Positions 23,850 to 33,157 of a stretch of 64,000 nucleotides of DNA are shown here, piece by piece; within the stretch, counting starts at the first letter, position 1, and the number at the start of each line of letters is the position of its first letter. Origin of the DNA: an uncultured Eubacteriales bacterium (GTDB taxonomy: Bacteria; Bacillota; Clostridia; Oscillospirales; Acutalibacteraceae); assembly GCA_934486755.1 (NCBI GenBank), contig CAKSQT010000002.1:12892-76891 (forward strand), written 5' to 3'. The notes under the pieces are model-generated. The model was not told the origin of the DNA. It searched no databases and was given only the letters and a program-made list of their open reading frames with translations. A program made the translations under genes and the position numbers.

Positions 23850-24669
23850 CCATATTACCTTCTGTATAAGCCTCAATATCCATTTCATAGGTTGGCTGAT
23901 AACCTGATGTCGGGAAAAATTCCGAGGTTATTTTGTGCCACATATCCTGCATTGCATTTGGCATTGCCCCTTTGCACTCAAAAATTGCCCAAGTTCTTGC
24001 GGGAATTGTGTTTTTTCGGAATCCTTTCGGACCGGCGGTTTCTTTGCTGCATACTGCTCCGATAGAATACTCAAAAGTCTTTGCATTTTCGGAATTGTTT
24101 CCGTAGCAAACACCGAAAATAAGCGAGCCGTCAGTTGTGTTTTCAAACAAGGTTTTCACCGTGCCGTCATTGTGCGATCGCGTCCAAAAATCAGGAATAC
24201 TTTTTGCGTTTATATCATTTTCAATGCTATGTCTTTCCGCCTTTTCAATAATTTCAAACGCTTCTTTTTCAACAATTTTATAGTCCATCACAGAACCTCC
24301 GCTTAATGTGATTTTTACAGAAAGACGAGAATAAGATTTGAGCTTTGAACCGTTTTTCTTTGCTTCGGACGGTGTTATACCGTGAAATTTAGAAAAGGCT
24401 CTTGTAAAACTTTCAGGACTTTCATAACCGTATTTTAATGCAATATCTATTACTTTTGCGTCAGACGCATTTAACTCATTGCCAGCAAGAGATAGTCTTC
24501 TGTTGCGAATATACTCACTAAGGGGAATATCGCACAGAATACCGAAAATTCTTTGAAAATAAAAACTTGAACAGGCGGCCTCGGCTGCTGCCTTGTCAAA
24601 ATCAATTTCCTCTGTTAAATGATCCTCTATGTAGTTAATAGCATTTTGCATCCCGACAATCCAATCCAT
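23821..24669 (-). CDS. AraC-family regulator with a GyrI-like effector domain
   Basis: This 282-residue regulator has an N-terminal AraC double helix-turn-helix (residues about 1-105, with SSFYFQRIF and YGYESPESFTRAF) and a C-terminal GyrI-like small-molecule-binding domain from about 128. This order, HTH first, is typical of Rob/SoxS-like multidrug-responsive regulators. A clear AGGAGAATTGCT site precedes the start. The probable target is itself or a nearby efflux gene; the ligand is unknown. Confidence 0.9.
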   Translation of the reverse strand: MDWIVGMQNAINYIEDHLTEEIDFDKAAAEAACSSFYFQRIFGILCDIPLSEYIRNRRLSLAGNELNASDAKVIDIALKYGYESPESFTRAFSKFHGITPSEAKKNGSKLKSYSRLSVKITLSGGSVMDYKIVEKEAFEIIEKAERHSIENDINAKSIPDFWTRSHNDGTVKTLFENTTDGSLIFGVCYGNNSENAKTFEYSIGAVCSKETAGPKGFRKNTIPARTWAIFECKGAMPNAMQDMWHKITSEFFPTSGYQPTYEMDIEAYTEGNMDDENYRSEI

Positions 24670-24817
24670 AGCAATTCTCCTTTCTGTGTAATTACATTAT
24701 AAAAAAAGCAATATAAAATTTCCCGACTTTTCTTGTTCACGTATGCAAGCTTTGTGTTATAACGACCTTATAACGGATTAATGCCGTAATAATTAAATTT
24801 GGCTAAAAAATCGGAAT

Positions 24818-25291
24818 TTATAGTTTTAACAAATAGAGTATGCTGTTTCTATCGGGATATAAATACGGTACGGGCAAATCCGACGGTTCTATTCTGCAAA
24901 AGCCGACCTTTTCATAGAATTTATGAGATACGCGGGCGACGGACGGCGTATCCAGAACAATCTGCCGAACTCCTGCGTTGTTAGCGAATTTCAAAAGCTC
25001 ACTATACAATGCCGACCCCACTTTTTGTGAGCGAAATTCCTTTTTAACAAAGAATTTTTTTAAAACGGCGCAATGCTTTTCCCTTATCATCAGACCGATG
25101 GTTCCGATTACCGTACCGTCAGACACGGCAATCCAAAACTCGCCGCCGTCCTTTTGGTAACTGCGGTAAATATCAAGCAGGTCAGGCTGCTCTTGGAGAG
25201 ACAGGTTGATTTTTGCCTCGTTATTCTGTATGTTTAGAATGAGGGATACGATTTGTTCATAGTATTTTCCGCTGTATGTTTCGATTTTCAA
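24818..25291 (-). CDS. GNAT-family N-acetyltransferase
   Basis: This 157-residue acetyltransferase has the acetyl-CoA loop (FRSQKVGSALYSELL) and the following beta strand (GVRQIVLDTP) of the GNAT fold. I prefer the TTG at 25291 because AAGGAG ends exactly nine bases before it, whereas the in-frame ATG at 25300 abuts the ribosome site. The acceptor is unknown. It is a single gene on the minus strand. Confidence 0.85.
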   Translation of the reverse strand: MKIETYSGKYYEQIVSLILNIQNNEAKINLSLQEQPDLLDIYRSYQKDGGEFWIAVSDGTVIGTIGLMIREKHCAVLKKFFVKKEFRSQKVGSALYSELLKFANNAGVRQIVLDTPSVARVSHKFYEKVGFCRIEPSDLPVPYLYPDRNSILYLLKL

Positions 25292-25373
25292 AAACGTCAT
25301 CTCCTTAGGTTTTGGATATAAGGCGGATGCCCAATTCTAATTTGTTCAAAGCTATAATTCGGTTTTCCGATAA

Positions 25374-26261
25374 TCATAAGCCCCTACATTCCAAAATCAT
25401 ATGTTCAAGCTCTTTGGCAGCCACGCTAAGCGGCTGTTCTTTTCTTTTTATTATTACAATATTTCGTTTCGGAATCTGTTCTTTAAGGTTTATTGTGCAA
25501 ATTCCGCCGACATCTTTCAAAAACTCTTCGGGGACAAAGCCTATGCCGAGGTCGGCTTGAACCATAGGCAGTATCTGATCCGCTGTGAATGCCTCTATAT
25601 CGGGCTTGTAGGGTAATCCGTGCGCAGAAAACAGCGCCGAATAAAATTCAAAAGATTTGGTGTCCTTGCCGAGCGAGATAAGCGGAAAATCCGTTAATTC
25701 CGAAAGAGATACGCGCTTGCCCGCAAGGTCCTTGAAATACGGCGAGCATACGGCAACTTCGGTAATCGGCTTGACGGGTGTTTCCAAGAGCGACGCCGTA
25801 TGTACGGTGGGGGTGGTGACGACGGCAACGTCCGCCGAGCCGTCTTTCAGCGCGCCGATCGCCTGCGGTGTGGAGTGATTGCTGATACGGATATGAATAC
25901 CCGGATATAAAATACGGTATTTTTTCAGTATCGGCAGAAGAAGACAGCGCAACGCTACCTCGCTTGCCGCGATATACACCGTTCCGCTTTGAAGATTGCG
26001 GCTTTCCGTAAGCTCCGATTCTCCCGCGTCTATATGTTCAATGGCAATGCGGATATGCTCGTACAGCCTTTCGCCCTCAGGCGTCAGCTGCATTCCTTTT
26101 TTGGAGCGCAAAAACAGCGGACAGCCCAGCTCGGCTTCTAATTTTTTAATAGTGCGCGTCATATTCGGCTGATTGTTTAAAAGGAGCTTTGCCGCCTGCG
26201 ATACGTTTTTGTATTTTGCAACATAATAGAAGATACGGTAGTAATCATAGCTTATATACAT
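25374..26261 (-). CDS. LysR-family transcriptional regulator
   Basis: This 295-residue regulator has an N-terminal winged HTH (residues about 1-60, AAKLLLNNQPNMTRTIKKLE) and a periplasmic-binding-like effector domain. It is divergent from the aminotransferase gene at 26381, the classic LysR arrangement, so it probably controls the aminotransferase-YoaK-purA run. The intergenic region carries AGATAT-N7-ATATCT, a fitting binding site. The coinducer is unknown. Confidence 0.92.
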   Translation of the reverse strand: MYISYDYYRIFYYVAKYKNVSQAAKLLLNNQPNMTRTIKKLEAELGCPLFLRSKKGMQLTPEGERLYEHIRIAIEHIDAGESELTESRNLQSGTVYIAASEVALRCLLLPILKKYRILYPGIHIRISNHSTPQAIGALKDGSADVAVVTTPTVHTASLLETPVKPITEVAVCSPYFKDLAGKRVSLSELTDFPLISLGKDTKSFEFYSALFSAHGLPYKPDIEAFTADQILPMVQADLGIGFVPEEFLKDVGGICTINLKEQIPKRNIVIIKRKEQPLSVAAKELEHMILECRGL

Positions 26262-26291
26262 TTGCGTTGCCTCACATTATCTATGTCATAA

Positions 26292-26348
26292 AGATATTAT
26301 AAATATATCTAACATACATTTTACATATATATCAATCTGAATTATAAT
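26292..26348 (+). promoter_or_regulatory. LysR-type site and promoter of the aminotransferase gene
   Basis: AGATAT-N7-ATATCT (26292-26310) is a T-N11-A type inverted repeat. Downstream, TTTACA (26320-26325) and TATAAT (26343-26348) are 17 bases apart. The palindrome sits about 50-55 bases before the expected transcription start, as for LysR activators. Confidence 0.7.
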
Positions 26349-26380
26349 ATACCCGTCATTGAAAGTCAAGGAGTGGTACG

Positions 26381-27661
26381 ATGAACTTTTGCGGGGCAGA
26401 TGCGCCTTTACTGTTATCGGAAAAAGAAAAGTGTGAAAAAAGGCTTGAAGAAATTGCCGAAAATGGGCTTTCCCTTGACCTTTCCCGCGGGAAACCCTCG
26501 CCAGAACAGCTTTCGCTTTCTCTGCCGATGCTGGACGTGCTTGATCACCGCAGTATTTTGGACAGCGAAAACGGAATAGATTGCCGAAATTACGGTGCGC
26601 CCGACGGTATACCCGAAGCGCGGCGCTTGCTTGCGCATATGATGGGAACGCACGTAATGCACACGCTTGTGGGCGGAAACAGCAGTTTAACGCTGATGTA
26701 TCAGCTGGTAAGCCACGGTATGACTGACGGAATCTGCGGCGGTACGCCGTGGCAGGAAATAAAGAACCGCAAATTTTTGTGCCCCGTTCCGGGATATGAC
26801 CGTCATTTCGCTATTACAGAGCATTTTGGATTTGAGCTTATCTCCGTTGAGATGAATGATGACGGGCCTGATATGGAAAGGGTAGAGGAGCTTATAAAGG
26901 ACCCAAGCGTTAAGGGTATTTGGTGCGTGCCTAAATACCAAAATCCTACGGGTATTGTGTTCAGCGACGAGGTCGTTCGCCGTTTCGCGCGGTTAAAACC
27001 TGCGGCGGAGGATTTCCGTATCTTTTGGGACAACGCCTATTGCATACATTGCTTCGACGGAAAATGCGCCGAGATTCCCGATATAATCGAGGAATGTGAA
27101 AAAGCGGGGAACGCGGATCTTGTCTATGAGTTCTGCTCAACAAGCAAGGTTACTTTCCCCGGTTCGGGAATTTCCGCCGTGGCGGCGAGCCCCGCAAACC
27201 TCATAGATATTCGCTCGTTTATGCATTTTGCCACCATAGGTCCTGATAAACTGAATCAACTGCAACACGCGCGCTTTTTTAAAGGCAGCGCGGGACTCAG
27301 ATCGCATATGAAAAAGCACGCGGATATTTTAAAGCTCAAATTTGACGCGGTGTATAAAACGCTTGAAAAAGAGCTTGGCGGCACGGGTATCGCTGATTGG
27401 ACGACCCCAAAGGGAGGATATTTTCTTTCCTTTAATACATTGCCAGGCTGTGCCGAGGCGGTTGTTCAGATGTGTGCGGAATACGGAGTCAAGTTTACCC
27501 CCGCAGGTTCGACATATCCGCACGGATATGATCCGCAGGATCGCAACATACGGCTTGCCCCGTCCTTCGCCTGCGTTGATGAAATTACCGAGGCTATCAG
27601 AGTTCTGTGCTTTTGCACCAAACTTGTCAGTATAAAAACAATTATGAAAGCAAGGTCATAA
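26381..27661 (+). CDS. PLP-dependent aminotransferase, class I/II (aspartate-aminotransferase-like, PF12897 type)
   Basis: This 426-residue cytoplasmic PLP enzyme shows SRGKPSPEQ near the N-terminus, YGAPDGIPEARRLLA, the cofactor-stacking NPTG motif (KYQNPTGIVFS), DNAYC with its Asp, and the Schiff-base Lys in STSKVTFPGSG. These are the landmarks of the aspartate/MocR-like aminotransferase branch. AAGGAG precedes the start. It heads a run with a YoaK protein and adenylosuccinate synthase under a divergent LysR. Aspartate metabolism feeding purine synthesis is an attractive link but is inference. Confidence 0.88.
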   Translation: MNFCGADAPLLLSEKEKCEKRLEEIAENGLSLDLSRGKPSPEQLSLSLPMLDVLDHRSILDSENGIDCRNYGAPDGIPEARRLLAHMMGTHVMHTLVGGNSSLTLMYQLVSHGMTDGICGGTPWQEIKNRKFLCPVPGYDRHFAITEHFGFELISVEMNDDGPDMERVEELIKDPSVKGIWCVPKYQNPTGIVFSDEVVRRFARLKPAAEDFRIFWDNAYCIHCFDGKCAEIPDIIEECEKAGNADLVYEFCSTSKVTFPGSGISAVAASPANLIDIRSFMHFATIGPDKLNQLQHARFFKGSAGLRSHMKKHADILKLKFDAVYKTLEKELGGTGIADWTTPKGGYFLSFNTLPGCAEAVVQMCAEYGVKFTPAGSTYPHGYDPQDRNIRLAPSFACVDEITEAIRVLCFCTKLVSIKTIMKARS

Positions 27662-27734
27662 AAATGGTATCGGTTTTAAAAAATGCAAAGACCATATTGC
27701 GCCGCAGCCGCTTTCTCGGAAAAGAGGAGGCGTT

Positions 27735-28406
27735 ATGAAGAACGTTAAACCGTTTCACGGGCAAATGTCAGACAGCTTTCGTGCGGCTATATTTATTATT
27801 CTGTCAGGCGGCTTTCAGGACGCTTACACATATACCTGCCGCGGCGGAGTTTTTGCAAACGCGCAGACAGGAAACATCGTTCTTCTAAGTACGGCGCTGT
27901 TTCGCGGTGAATGGCAGGCGGGACTGAAATATCTTGTTCCTGTAATTTCTTTTCTTATCGGTACGGCGGCAGCGGAATGTATACATATACGCCTTAAAAA
28001 CTACGAAAAAATCCATTGGCGGCAGATAATTCTTCTTTGCGAGACGGTTTTGCTCTTTGCCGTCGGATTTTTGCCGAACACCGCCGAGCCGATTGCAAAC
28101 GCATTGGTATCGTTTGTCTGCGCTATGCAGGTGCAAACCTTCCATAAGGTCCGCGGACACGCCTATGCCAGCACAATGTGTATAGGAAATCTGAGGTCGG
28201 GAACAGAGGCGCTGTGCGCATATTTCCGTGTGCGCGACAAGGAGATTCTGCGGAAAGCGCTAACTTATTTCGGCGTGATTTTGGTTTTTGGCTTAGGCGC
28301 GGGCTTCGGCAGCATTTTAGCGCTTGCGTTAGGTTATAAAGCAATTTGGCTGTGTTGCATTTTATTATCAGTCAGCTTTGTTATGATGTTTGTACCCGAA
28401 AAATAA
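27735..28406 (+). CDS. YoaK/DUF1275 family membrane protein
   Basis: This 223-residue membrane protein has about six hydrophobic segments and the family signature SGGFQDAYTY...ANAQTGNIVLL. The function of DUF1275 is not established; a transport role is often proposed. It begins 73 bases after the aminotransferase, behind AAAGAGGAGG, and ends 15 bases before purA, so all three are probably one transcript. Confidence 0.85.
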   Translation: MKNVKPFHGQMSDSFRAAIFIILSGGFQDAYTYTCRGGVFANAQTGNIVLLSTALFRGEWQAGLKYLVPVISFLIGTAAAECIHIRLKNYEKIHWRQIILLCETVLLFAVGFLPNTAEPIANALVSFVCAMQVQTFHKVRGHAYASTMCIGNLRSGTEALCAYFRVRDKEILRKALTYFGVILVFGLGAGFGSILALALGYKAIWLCCILLSVSFVMMFVPEK

Positions 28407-28421
28407 AACGAGGTGTTGTTT

Positions 28422-29693
28422 ATGTTATCAGCAGTTGTAGGAATTAATTGGGGCGATGAGGGAAAAGGCAGAATGGTTGATTTGCTCTGCCGAAATTTTG
28501 ATATTGTTTGCCGTTATCAGGGCGGAAACAACGCGGGTCATACAGTAGTGAACAAAAAGGGCAGATTCGTGCTGAATCTGTTGCCGAGCGGTATTTTGCA
28601 GGACGGCACGGTGAACGTACTCGGAGGCGGTACGGTCATAGATATTGAGCATTTGGCAAAAGAAATAGCCGCCTTGCAGGCGGCGGGCATTAACGTTACT
28701 CCCGAAAACTTGAAGATCAGCGACAAAGCCACCGTCTGTATGCCGTACCACCGTTTGCAGGACTGTCTTGAAGAAGACAGGCTCGCCGAAAACAAATTCG
28801 GCTCAACACGGCGCGGTATAGGTCCCGTTTATTCCGATAAATATATGAAAAAAACAATCCGTATGGGCGACCTTAAACGGCTTGATTCCATTCGCCAACA
28901 TATTGCGGGCATAGTGGAATGGAAAAACCTTATGATTGTCGGCGGTTACGGTAAGCCGAAAATAGAAACGCAGTCGGTAATTAATTGGCTTTATACCTAC
29001 GGCGAATCGCTTAAACCGTTCATCTGCAATACTTCAAAGTATTTAAGCGACGCCGTTTCCGCCAAGAAACGAATTTTATTTGAAGCGCAGTTGGGAGCCC
29101 TGCGAGATATTGATATGGGCATTTATCCGTATACCTCGTCTTCAAACAGCCTTTCCGCCTACGCTCCCATAGGCGCAGGTATTCCAGGCGAAAAACTTGA
29201 CGGCGTGATAGGAATTATGAAAGCCTATTCAACCTGCGTCGGCGAAGGACCGTTTACCTGCGAACTGTTTGGCGAGGAGGGCGAAGCCCTTAGAAAATCG
29301 GGGAATGAATACGGCGCGGCAACGGGACGTCCGAGACGTGTGGGCGGATTTGATGCCGTCGCCTCGCGTTACGGCGTTAAGGTTCAGGGCGCCGACAAGA
29401 TTGCCCTGACAAAGCTCGACGTGCTTTCGTATCTCGATAAAATCCCCGTTTGCGTGGCTTATGAAGCCGAAGGGAAGAAAATTTATGATTTTCCGTTCGG
29501 CGACGTGCTTGATGAAGCAAAACCGATTTATGAGTACTTAGACGGCTGGAAGCAAGATATTTCCCATTGCCGCAGTTATGACGAACTGCCGAAGAATGCC
29601 CAAAAATATGTTGAGTATATCGAAAAACTAGTCGGCTGCACGGTGAATTATATCTCGGTCGGAGCAGAAAGAGATCAGATAATCATCAGGTAA
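28422..29693 (+). CDS. purA: Adenylosuccinate synthase
   Basis: This 423-residue enzyme joins IMP and aspartate using GTP in AMP synthesis. The N-terminal GINWGDEGKGRMVD keeps the catalytic Asp12, then come NNAGHTV and STRRGIGPVYSDKY. The loop YTSSSNSLSAYAPIGAG is more divergent than the classical SSNTTAGG form. Because the key Asp is retained, there is no sign of a PurZ-type diaminopurine enzyme. The ATG at 28422 lies seven bases after GAGGTG; an upstream in-frame GTG overlaps that site. It is linked to the LysR-controlled aminotransferase run. Confidence 0.92.
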   Translation: MLSAVVGINWGDEGKGRMVDLLCRNFDIVCRYQGGNNAGHTVVNKKGRFVLNLLPSGILQDGTVNVLGGGTVIDIEHLAKEIAALQAAGINVTPENLKISDKATVCMPYHRLQDCLEEDRLAENKFGSTRRGIGPVYSDKYMKKTIRMGDLKRLDSIRQHIAGIVEWKNLMIVGGYGKPKIETQSVINWLYTYGESLKPFICNTSKYLSDAVSAKKRILFEAQLGALRDIDMGIYPYTSSSNSLSAYAPIGAGIPGEKLDGVIGIMKAYSTCVGEGPFTCELFGEEGEALRKSGNEYGAATGRPRRVGGFDAVASRYGVKVQGADKIALTKLDVLSYLDKIPVCVAYEAEGKKIYDFPFGDVLDEAKPIYEYLDGWKQDISHCRSYDELPKNAQKYVEYIEKLVGCTVNYISVGAERDQIIIR

Positions 29694-29700
29694 AATCAGT

Positions 29701-30255
29701 TCATTTCGTAAATTTGGTAACGGGATTAGGAATACTTTTATGCTCGCCTATGATTTTTTCCATCCATATCATATTGTACCAGCGCCCGAATTTATATCCG
29801 CACTTGTTAAATCTGCCCGCAACGGTAAAGCCGAGGTGCTTGTGAAATTCGGCGCTGTTTTTTGTCAAATATTCGTCGTTTTCATCGGGATAACCTATGC
29901 AAGCGTACATATTAACTATCCCCATTTTTAAAAGGGCGTTTTCAAGCGCTTCATACAAAATTTTTCCTAAGCCTTGTTTTCGGGCGCCCTTGTCAACATA
30001 TATTGTTGTTTCGCAGGACCAATCGTATGCCGCCCTGCCTACAAAAGCGTGGGCGTATGCGTAGCCCTTTATTTCGCCGTTTTCGGTTGCAACCAAATAC
30101 GGATACCGTTTCATTACGTTTTCCATTCGCTCGCGGAATTTCTCTGCCGTGGGGGTCGTATATTCAAACGTTATAGCCGTATTTTCGACATAGTAGCCGT
30201 ATATTTCCAATATGCGCTCGGCGTCGTTAAGATTTGCGTTGCGGATTTCAAGCAT
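29701..30255 (-). CDS. GNAT-family N-acetyltransferase, phosphinothricin-acetyltransferase-like
   Basis: The protein is 184 residues from the ATG at 30255, preceded by GAAGAT; an in-frame upstream start gives 198. It has the GNAT core with an acetyl-CoA loop RKQGLGKILYEAL and the Pat/Bar-like opening IRNANLNDAERILEIYGYYV, plus FHKHLGFTVAGRF. This branch acetylates small amines or amino acids such as methionine derivatives or phosphinothricin. The physiological substrate is unknown. It converges with purA. Confidence 0.88.
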   Translation of the reverse strand: MLEIRNANLNDAERILEIYGYYVENTAITFEYTTPTAEKFRERMENVMKRYPYLVATENGEIKGYAYAHAFVGRAAYDWSCETTIYVDKGARKQGLGKILYEALENALLKMGIVNMYACIGYPDENDEYLTKNSAEFHKHLGFTVAGRFNKCGYKFGRWYNMIWMEKIIGEHKSIPNPVTKFTK

Positions 30256-30337
30256 AGAAATTACATCTTCTTTAAATGTGATTACATTATATAACATTTG
30301 CCGTCCGAAAGAAAGGACTTTGTAATCTTTTCGTTTC

Positions 30338-30366
30338 TTTACTTATCCAATAAAACGGAGTATAAT
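30338..30366 (+). promoter_or_regulatory. Promoter of the LCP gene
   Basis: TTTACT (30338-30343) and TATAAT (30361-30366) are 17 bases apart, 26 bases before the start codon. Confidence 0.65.
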
Positions 30367-30392
30367 GGTGTCACTGATTTAGAAGGTGGATT

Positions 30393-31517
30393 ATGAACGG
30401 AAACGACGATTTTGATTTAATAAGTATGAGCCGAAGCACTCGGCGCGATATGGAGGACATAAGCTCGAAGTCCTATACCGATATATCGTCAAACAGCAGA
30501 AAAGGCGGTAAAAAAAGGCGCAGGAAGAAGAAAAAGCACACGGCGGTTAAGGTTATCGCCGTGCTTGTCTGCGTTTTGCTGGTGTGTGGCGCGGCGTTTT
30601 ACGGCTATGGTTATAAGGTGATAGACAAGATAAAGCGCACTCCGCTTGATACGTCCGACCTTGGAATTGCTACCGACAACTACAACGGATATAAAAATAT
30701 CGCTCTGCTCGGTATAGATACGCACGAGGACAACGATTCGGGGCGCTCCGACGCGGTCGTTATACTTACTGTTGATAAAAAGCACAACAAATTAAAGCTG
30801 ACCTCAATAGCGCGCGACAGCTATGTCGAAATAGACGGTCACTCAAAGGACAAGCTGACCCACGCCTATGCCTACGGCAAATCTCAGCTTGCGGTGAAAA
30901 CGCTCAACACCAATTTCGGACTTGAAATAACCGATTACGTGACGGTGAATTTTTTTGAATTTGCAAGGATAATTGATTATGTCGGCGGAGTTACGGTTGA
31001 TGTTGACGAAAAAGAAATGAACGAAATGAACGTCAATATAATCCCGTGGCTTAATGAAATGGGAATTAAATGCGATACGGTGGCTTCGCCAGGCGTTCAG
31101 CTCCTTTCGGGCGGTCAGGCTGTTTGCTACGCGCGTATACGCCATACCGACGGCGACGTGCAGCGCGGCAACCGACAAAAGGAAGTGCTTACGGCTATGT
31201 TTGCGCAGGTCAAGAAAATTAATCCTGTAAAACTGCCTAAGCTCGCAAGTATGATAATAGAGGAATGCGAGACCTCTATGAAAACATCGGATATTATCTC
31301 GCTCGGTATGTGGGCTATGGTGCGTTCGCCCGAGTTTGAACAGCTCAGTATCCCGAACGAAAACTTCGCCTCGCGCGGCGGTATGGTAAAAGGAGTTTGG
31401 TACTACATATACGATCTTGAAGATGCAAGCAAAGACATTCACGATTTTATTTTTGAGGAAAATTACTATTCTGCCGAGGAAAAGGCAAAACGAGCCGCCG
31501 AGGAAGAACAGAAATAG
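30393..31517 (+). CDS. LytR-CpsA-Psr (LCP) family cell-wall polymer ligase
   Basis: This 374-residue protein has a basic cytoplasmic N-terminus (a KKRRRKKKK cluster near 35-50), one membrane segment at about 52-72, and an extracellular LCP domain. Family residues are visible in GRSDAVVILTVD and SIARDSYVEI, with further Arg residues in YARIRHTDGD. LCP enzymes attach teichoic acid or capsule polymers from lipid carriers to peptidoglycan. It ends in an acidic-basic tail and is followed by a hairpin repeat. Confidence 0.92.
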   Translation: MNGNDDFDLISMSRSTRRDMEDISSKSYTDISSNSRKGGKKRRRKKKKHTAVKVIAVLVCVLLVCGAAFYGYGYKVIDKIKRTPLDTSDLGIATDNYNGYKNIALLGIDTHEDNDSGRSDAVVILTVDKKHNKLKLTSIARDSYVEIDGHSKDKLTHAYAYGKSQLAVKTLNTNFGLEITDYVTVNFFEFARIIDYVGGVTVDVDEKEMNEMNVNIIPWLNEMGIKCDTVASPGVQLLSGGQAVCYARIRHTDGDVQRGNRQKEVLTAMFAQVKKINPVKLPKLASMIIEECETSMKTSDIISLGMWAMVRSPEFEQLSIPNENFASRGGMVKGVWYYIYDLEDASKDIHDFIFEENYYSAEEKAKRAAEEEQK

Positions 31518-31519
31518 AT

Positions 31520-31582
31520 GTTAGAAGGCTCACCTCTATGGAAAGAGGTGAGCCTATTTGTTTCGCTAAACTCTAATTTATT
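31520..31582. repeat. Dispersed hairpin repeat after the LCP gene
   Basis: AGGCTCACCTCT (31526-31537) pairs with AGAGGTGAGCCT (31544-31555). Then comes ATTTG and the inverted flank GCTAAACTCTAATTTA. It lies between convergent genes and can terminate both. Confidence 0.8.
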
Positions 31583-31616
31583 TTAATTTTCAATTATAAA
31601 TTTTAAATTTTCAATT

Positions 31617-32483
31617 TTAAATGGTATTATCGTTTACGGCTTTGTTTTTTCGGTACTCTCCCGGGGTGCAGCCCACTACCGAGTGGAACTTGCGTATAAA
31701 ATATCCTACATTTTCAAAACCGCATCGGCGTGAAATATCGGCGACAGTCATATCGGTATCGCTCAAAAGCGCGGCGGCATTTTTTACGCGTATGCCGTTA
31801 AGCTGTTCAAACGGCGTGATCCCCGCGTATTGCTTATAGTATCGGCAAAAATAATTCGGGGACATATGCGCCCTGTCCGCAAGTTCTTCAAGGCTTATTT
31901 TGCGGAGGTAATTTTTTTGCATATACTCTATGCAGGCTTTTATACAGGCGGAGTGTTTGTCGGGCTTTGCGGAACTTTTTTTGATGTATTTTGCGTCGTA
32001 CAGCCTTGACATTATGTAAACCATATCGGCTATCACAGCCGCCTTTGAATTTATATCGCAATCAAACATTTTCCTTGCAATATAGGATATTTCGGAATTT
32101 AATCCGCTTCCCGAGGGGATTGCGCCAGAAAATTCCGCCTCGCCGTTTTTGAGCGGAGCGGTTATTGCCGTTTGAAAGAAATTTTCATCGCAAAACTCTA
32201 TCAGCGAGGTTGAAAATACCGCGGCGTCATACTTTATTTCTGGGGTTTTCTGAACTATCATATGCAGGCGGTCGGGCTCTATAAAAATTATATCGCCGTT
32301 TGTAAGACGGCGTTTTTCGTTGCCTGCCGTAACCTCGATTTCGCCGCGGCGCATATAAAGCATTTCGATTTCGGGGTGCCAATGCATATTTATCATAGTT
32401 CCCGCAAGCGGGTGGCGGTGCTTATAATAAGCAAACCGAAAATCGGGAGTTCCGCGTTCGGAAAATTCACGGTATGGATCCAC
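31617..32483 (-). CDS. AraC-family regulator with an N-terminal cupin domain
   Basis: This 288-residue regulator has an N-terminal cupin-like sugar-sensing domain (HWHPEIEMLYMRRGEIEV around 35-53) and a C-terminal AraC double HTH from about 185 (MSPNYFCRYYKQYAG and CGFENVGYFIRKFH). Such proteins usually control carbohydrate genes, but no target is adjacent. The start is a GTG preceded at seven bases by AAGAGGTG. It is divergent from the phosphopantetheinyl transferase gene. Confidence 0.9.
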   Translation of the reverse strand: MDPYREFSERGTPDFRFAYYKHRHPLAGTMINMHWHPEIEMLYMRRGEIEVTAGNEKRRLTNGDIIFIEPDRLHMIVQKTPEIKYDAAVFSTSLIEFCDENFFQTAITAPLKNGEAEFSGAIPSGSGLNSEISYIARKMFDCDINSKAAVIADMVYIMSRLYDAKYIKKSSAKPDKHSACIKACIEYMQKNYLRKISLEELADRAHMSPNYFCRYYKQYAGITPFEQLNGIRVKNAAALLSDTDMTVADISRRCGFENVGYFIRKFHSVVGCTPGEYRKNKAVNDNTI

Positions 32484-32575
32484 AGTATCACCTCTTGGCT
32501 AAAAAGAATATGGAAATGCCCTTGATTGTGTGATATAATTTTTGTCACAGAGTATAAAGACAAAGGCTGATGAAA

Positions 32576-33157
32576 ATGAATTGGGAGCATATTTACATTT
32601 CAGAGCTGACCGACGAAGAATATTCGTACGGTCTGTCCCTTATGAGCGGGGAAAGGCGTCTGAAAGTAAATAATTTTTTGTATGACGAAGACAGAAGGCG
32701 CACCGTTGCAGGTGAACTGCTGGCGCGCAGAATGATTTCGTCTTTCACCGCTGTGCCTATTGAGGAAATTTCGTTCGCAGTCGGCAAATTCGGCAAGCCT
32801 TATGTTTTAAACAGCGAAATTCAATTTAACGTAAGCCATTCCGACAATGTTGCGGTGTGCTGTGTAGATAAGTCGCCTGTCGGTATTGACGTTGAAAGAA
32901 TACGTCCGATAAATCCCGCGGTATTAAAGCGCGTTTGCAAGGACGGCGACTGTGATTACATAGTGTCAGGTGAGCCTTGCGAAGAATTGAGCAGAGAACA
33001 GCTGTATCGTTTTTTTGAAGTATGGACTGCCAAGGAGGCATACCTCAAACGCATAGGAACGGGGATAAGGGATATAAAAACGGTGTCGTTTGAGGAAATA
33101 AAAAGCGGCATAAAGCTCTTTGAATTAGATGATTATTTGATAAGCGTTTCATTATAG
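32576..33157 (+). CDS. 4'-phosphopantetheinyl transferase, Sfp type
   Basis: This 193-residue enzyme moves phosphopantetheine from CoA to a Ser of acyl or peptidyl carrier proteins. The Sfp motifs are visible: FNVSHSDN, GIDVERIRP with its metal-binding Asp and Glu, and WTAKEAYLKRIGTG. No NRPS or PKS gene is in the window, so it may serve the fatty-acid carrier protein or a distant cluster. The ATG at 32576 is nine bases from AAAGG; the upstream ATG at 32570 is also possible. It overlaps the convergent AI-2E gene by a few bases. Confidence 0.9.
   Translation: MNWEHIYISELTDEEYSYGLSLMSGERRLKVNNFLYDEDRRRTVAGELLARRMISSFTAVPIEEISFAVGKFGKPYVLNSEIQFNVSHSDNVAVCCVDKSPVGIDVERIRPINPAVLKRVCKDGDCDYIVSGEPCEELSREQLYRFFEVWTAKEAYLKRIGTGIRDIKTVSFEEIKSGIKLFELDDYLISVSL

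Noticed and set aside
28422..29693. PurZ-type diaminopurine synthase for phage DNA modification
   Set aside because: PurZ enzymes lose the catalytic Asp of the GDEGKG loop; here it is present, so ordinary adenylosuccinate synthase is the better call.
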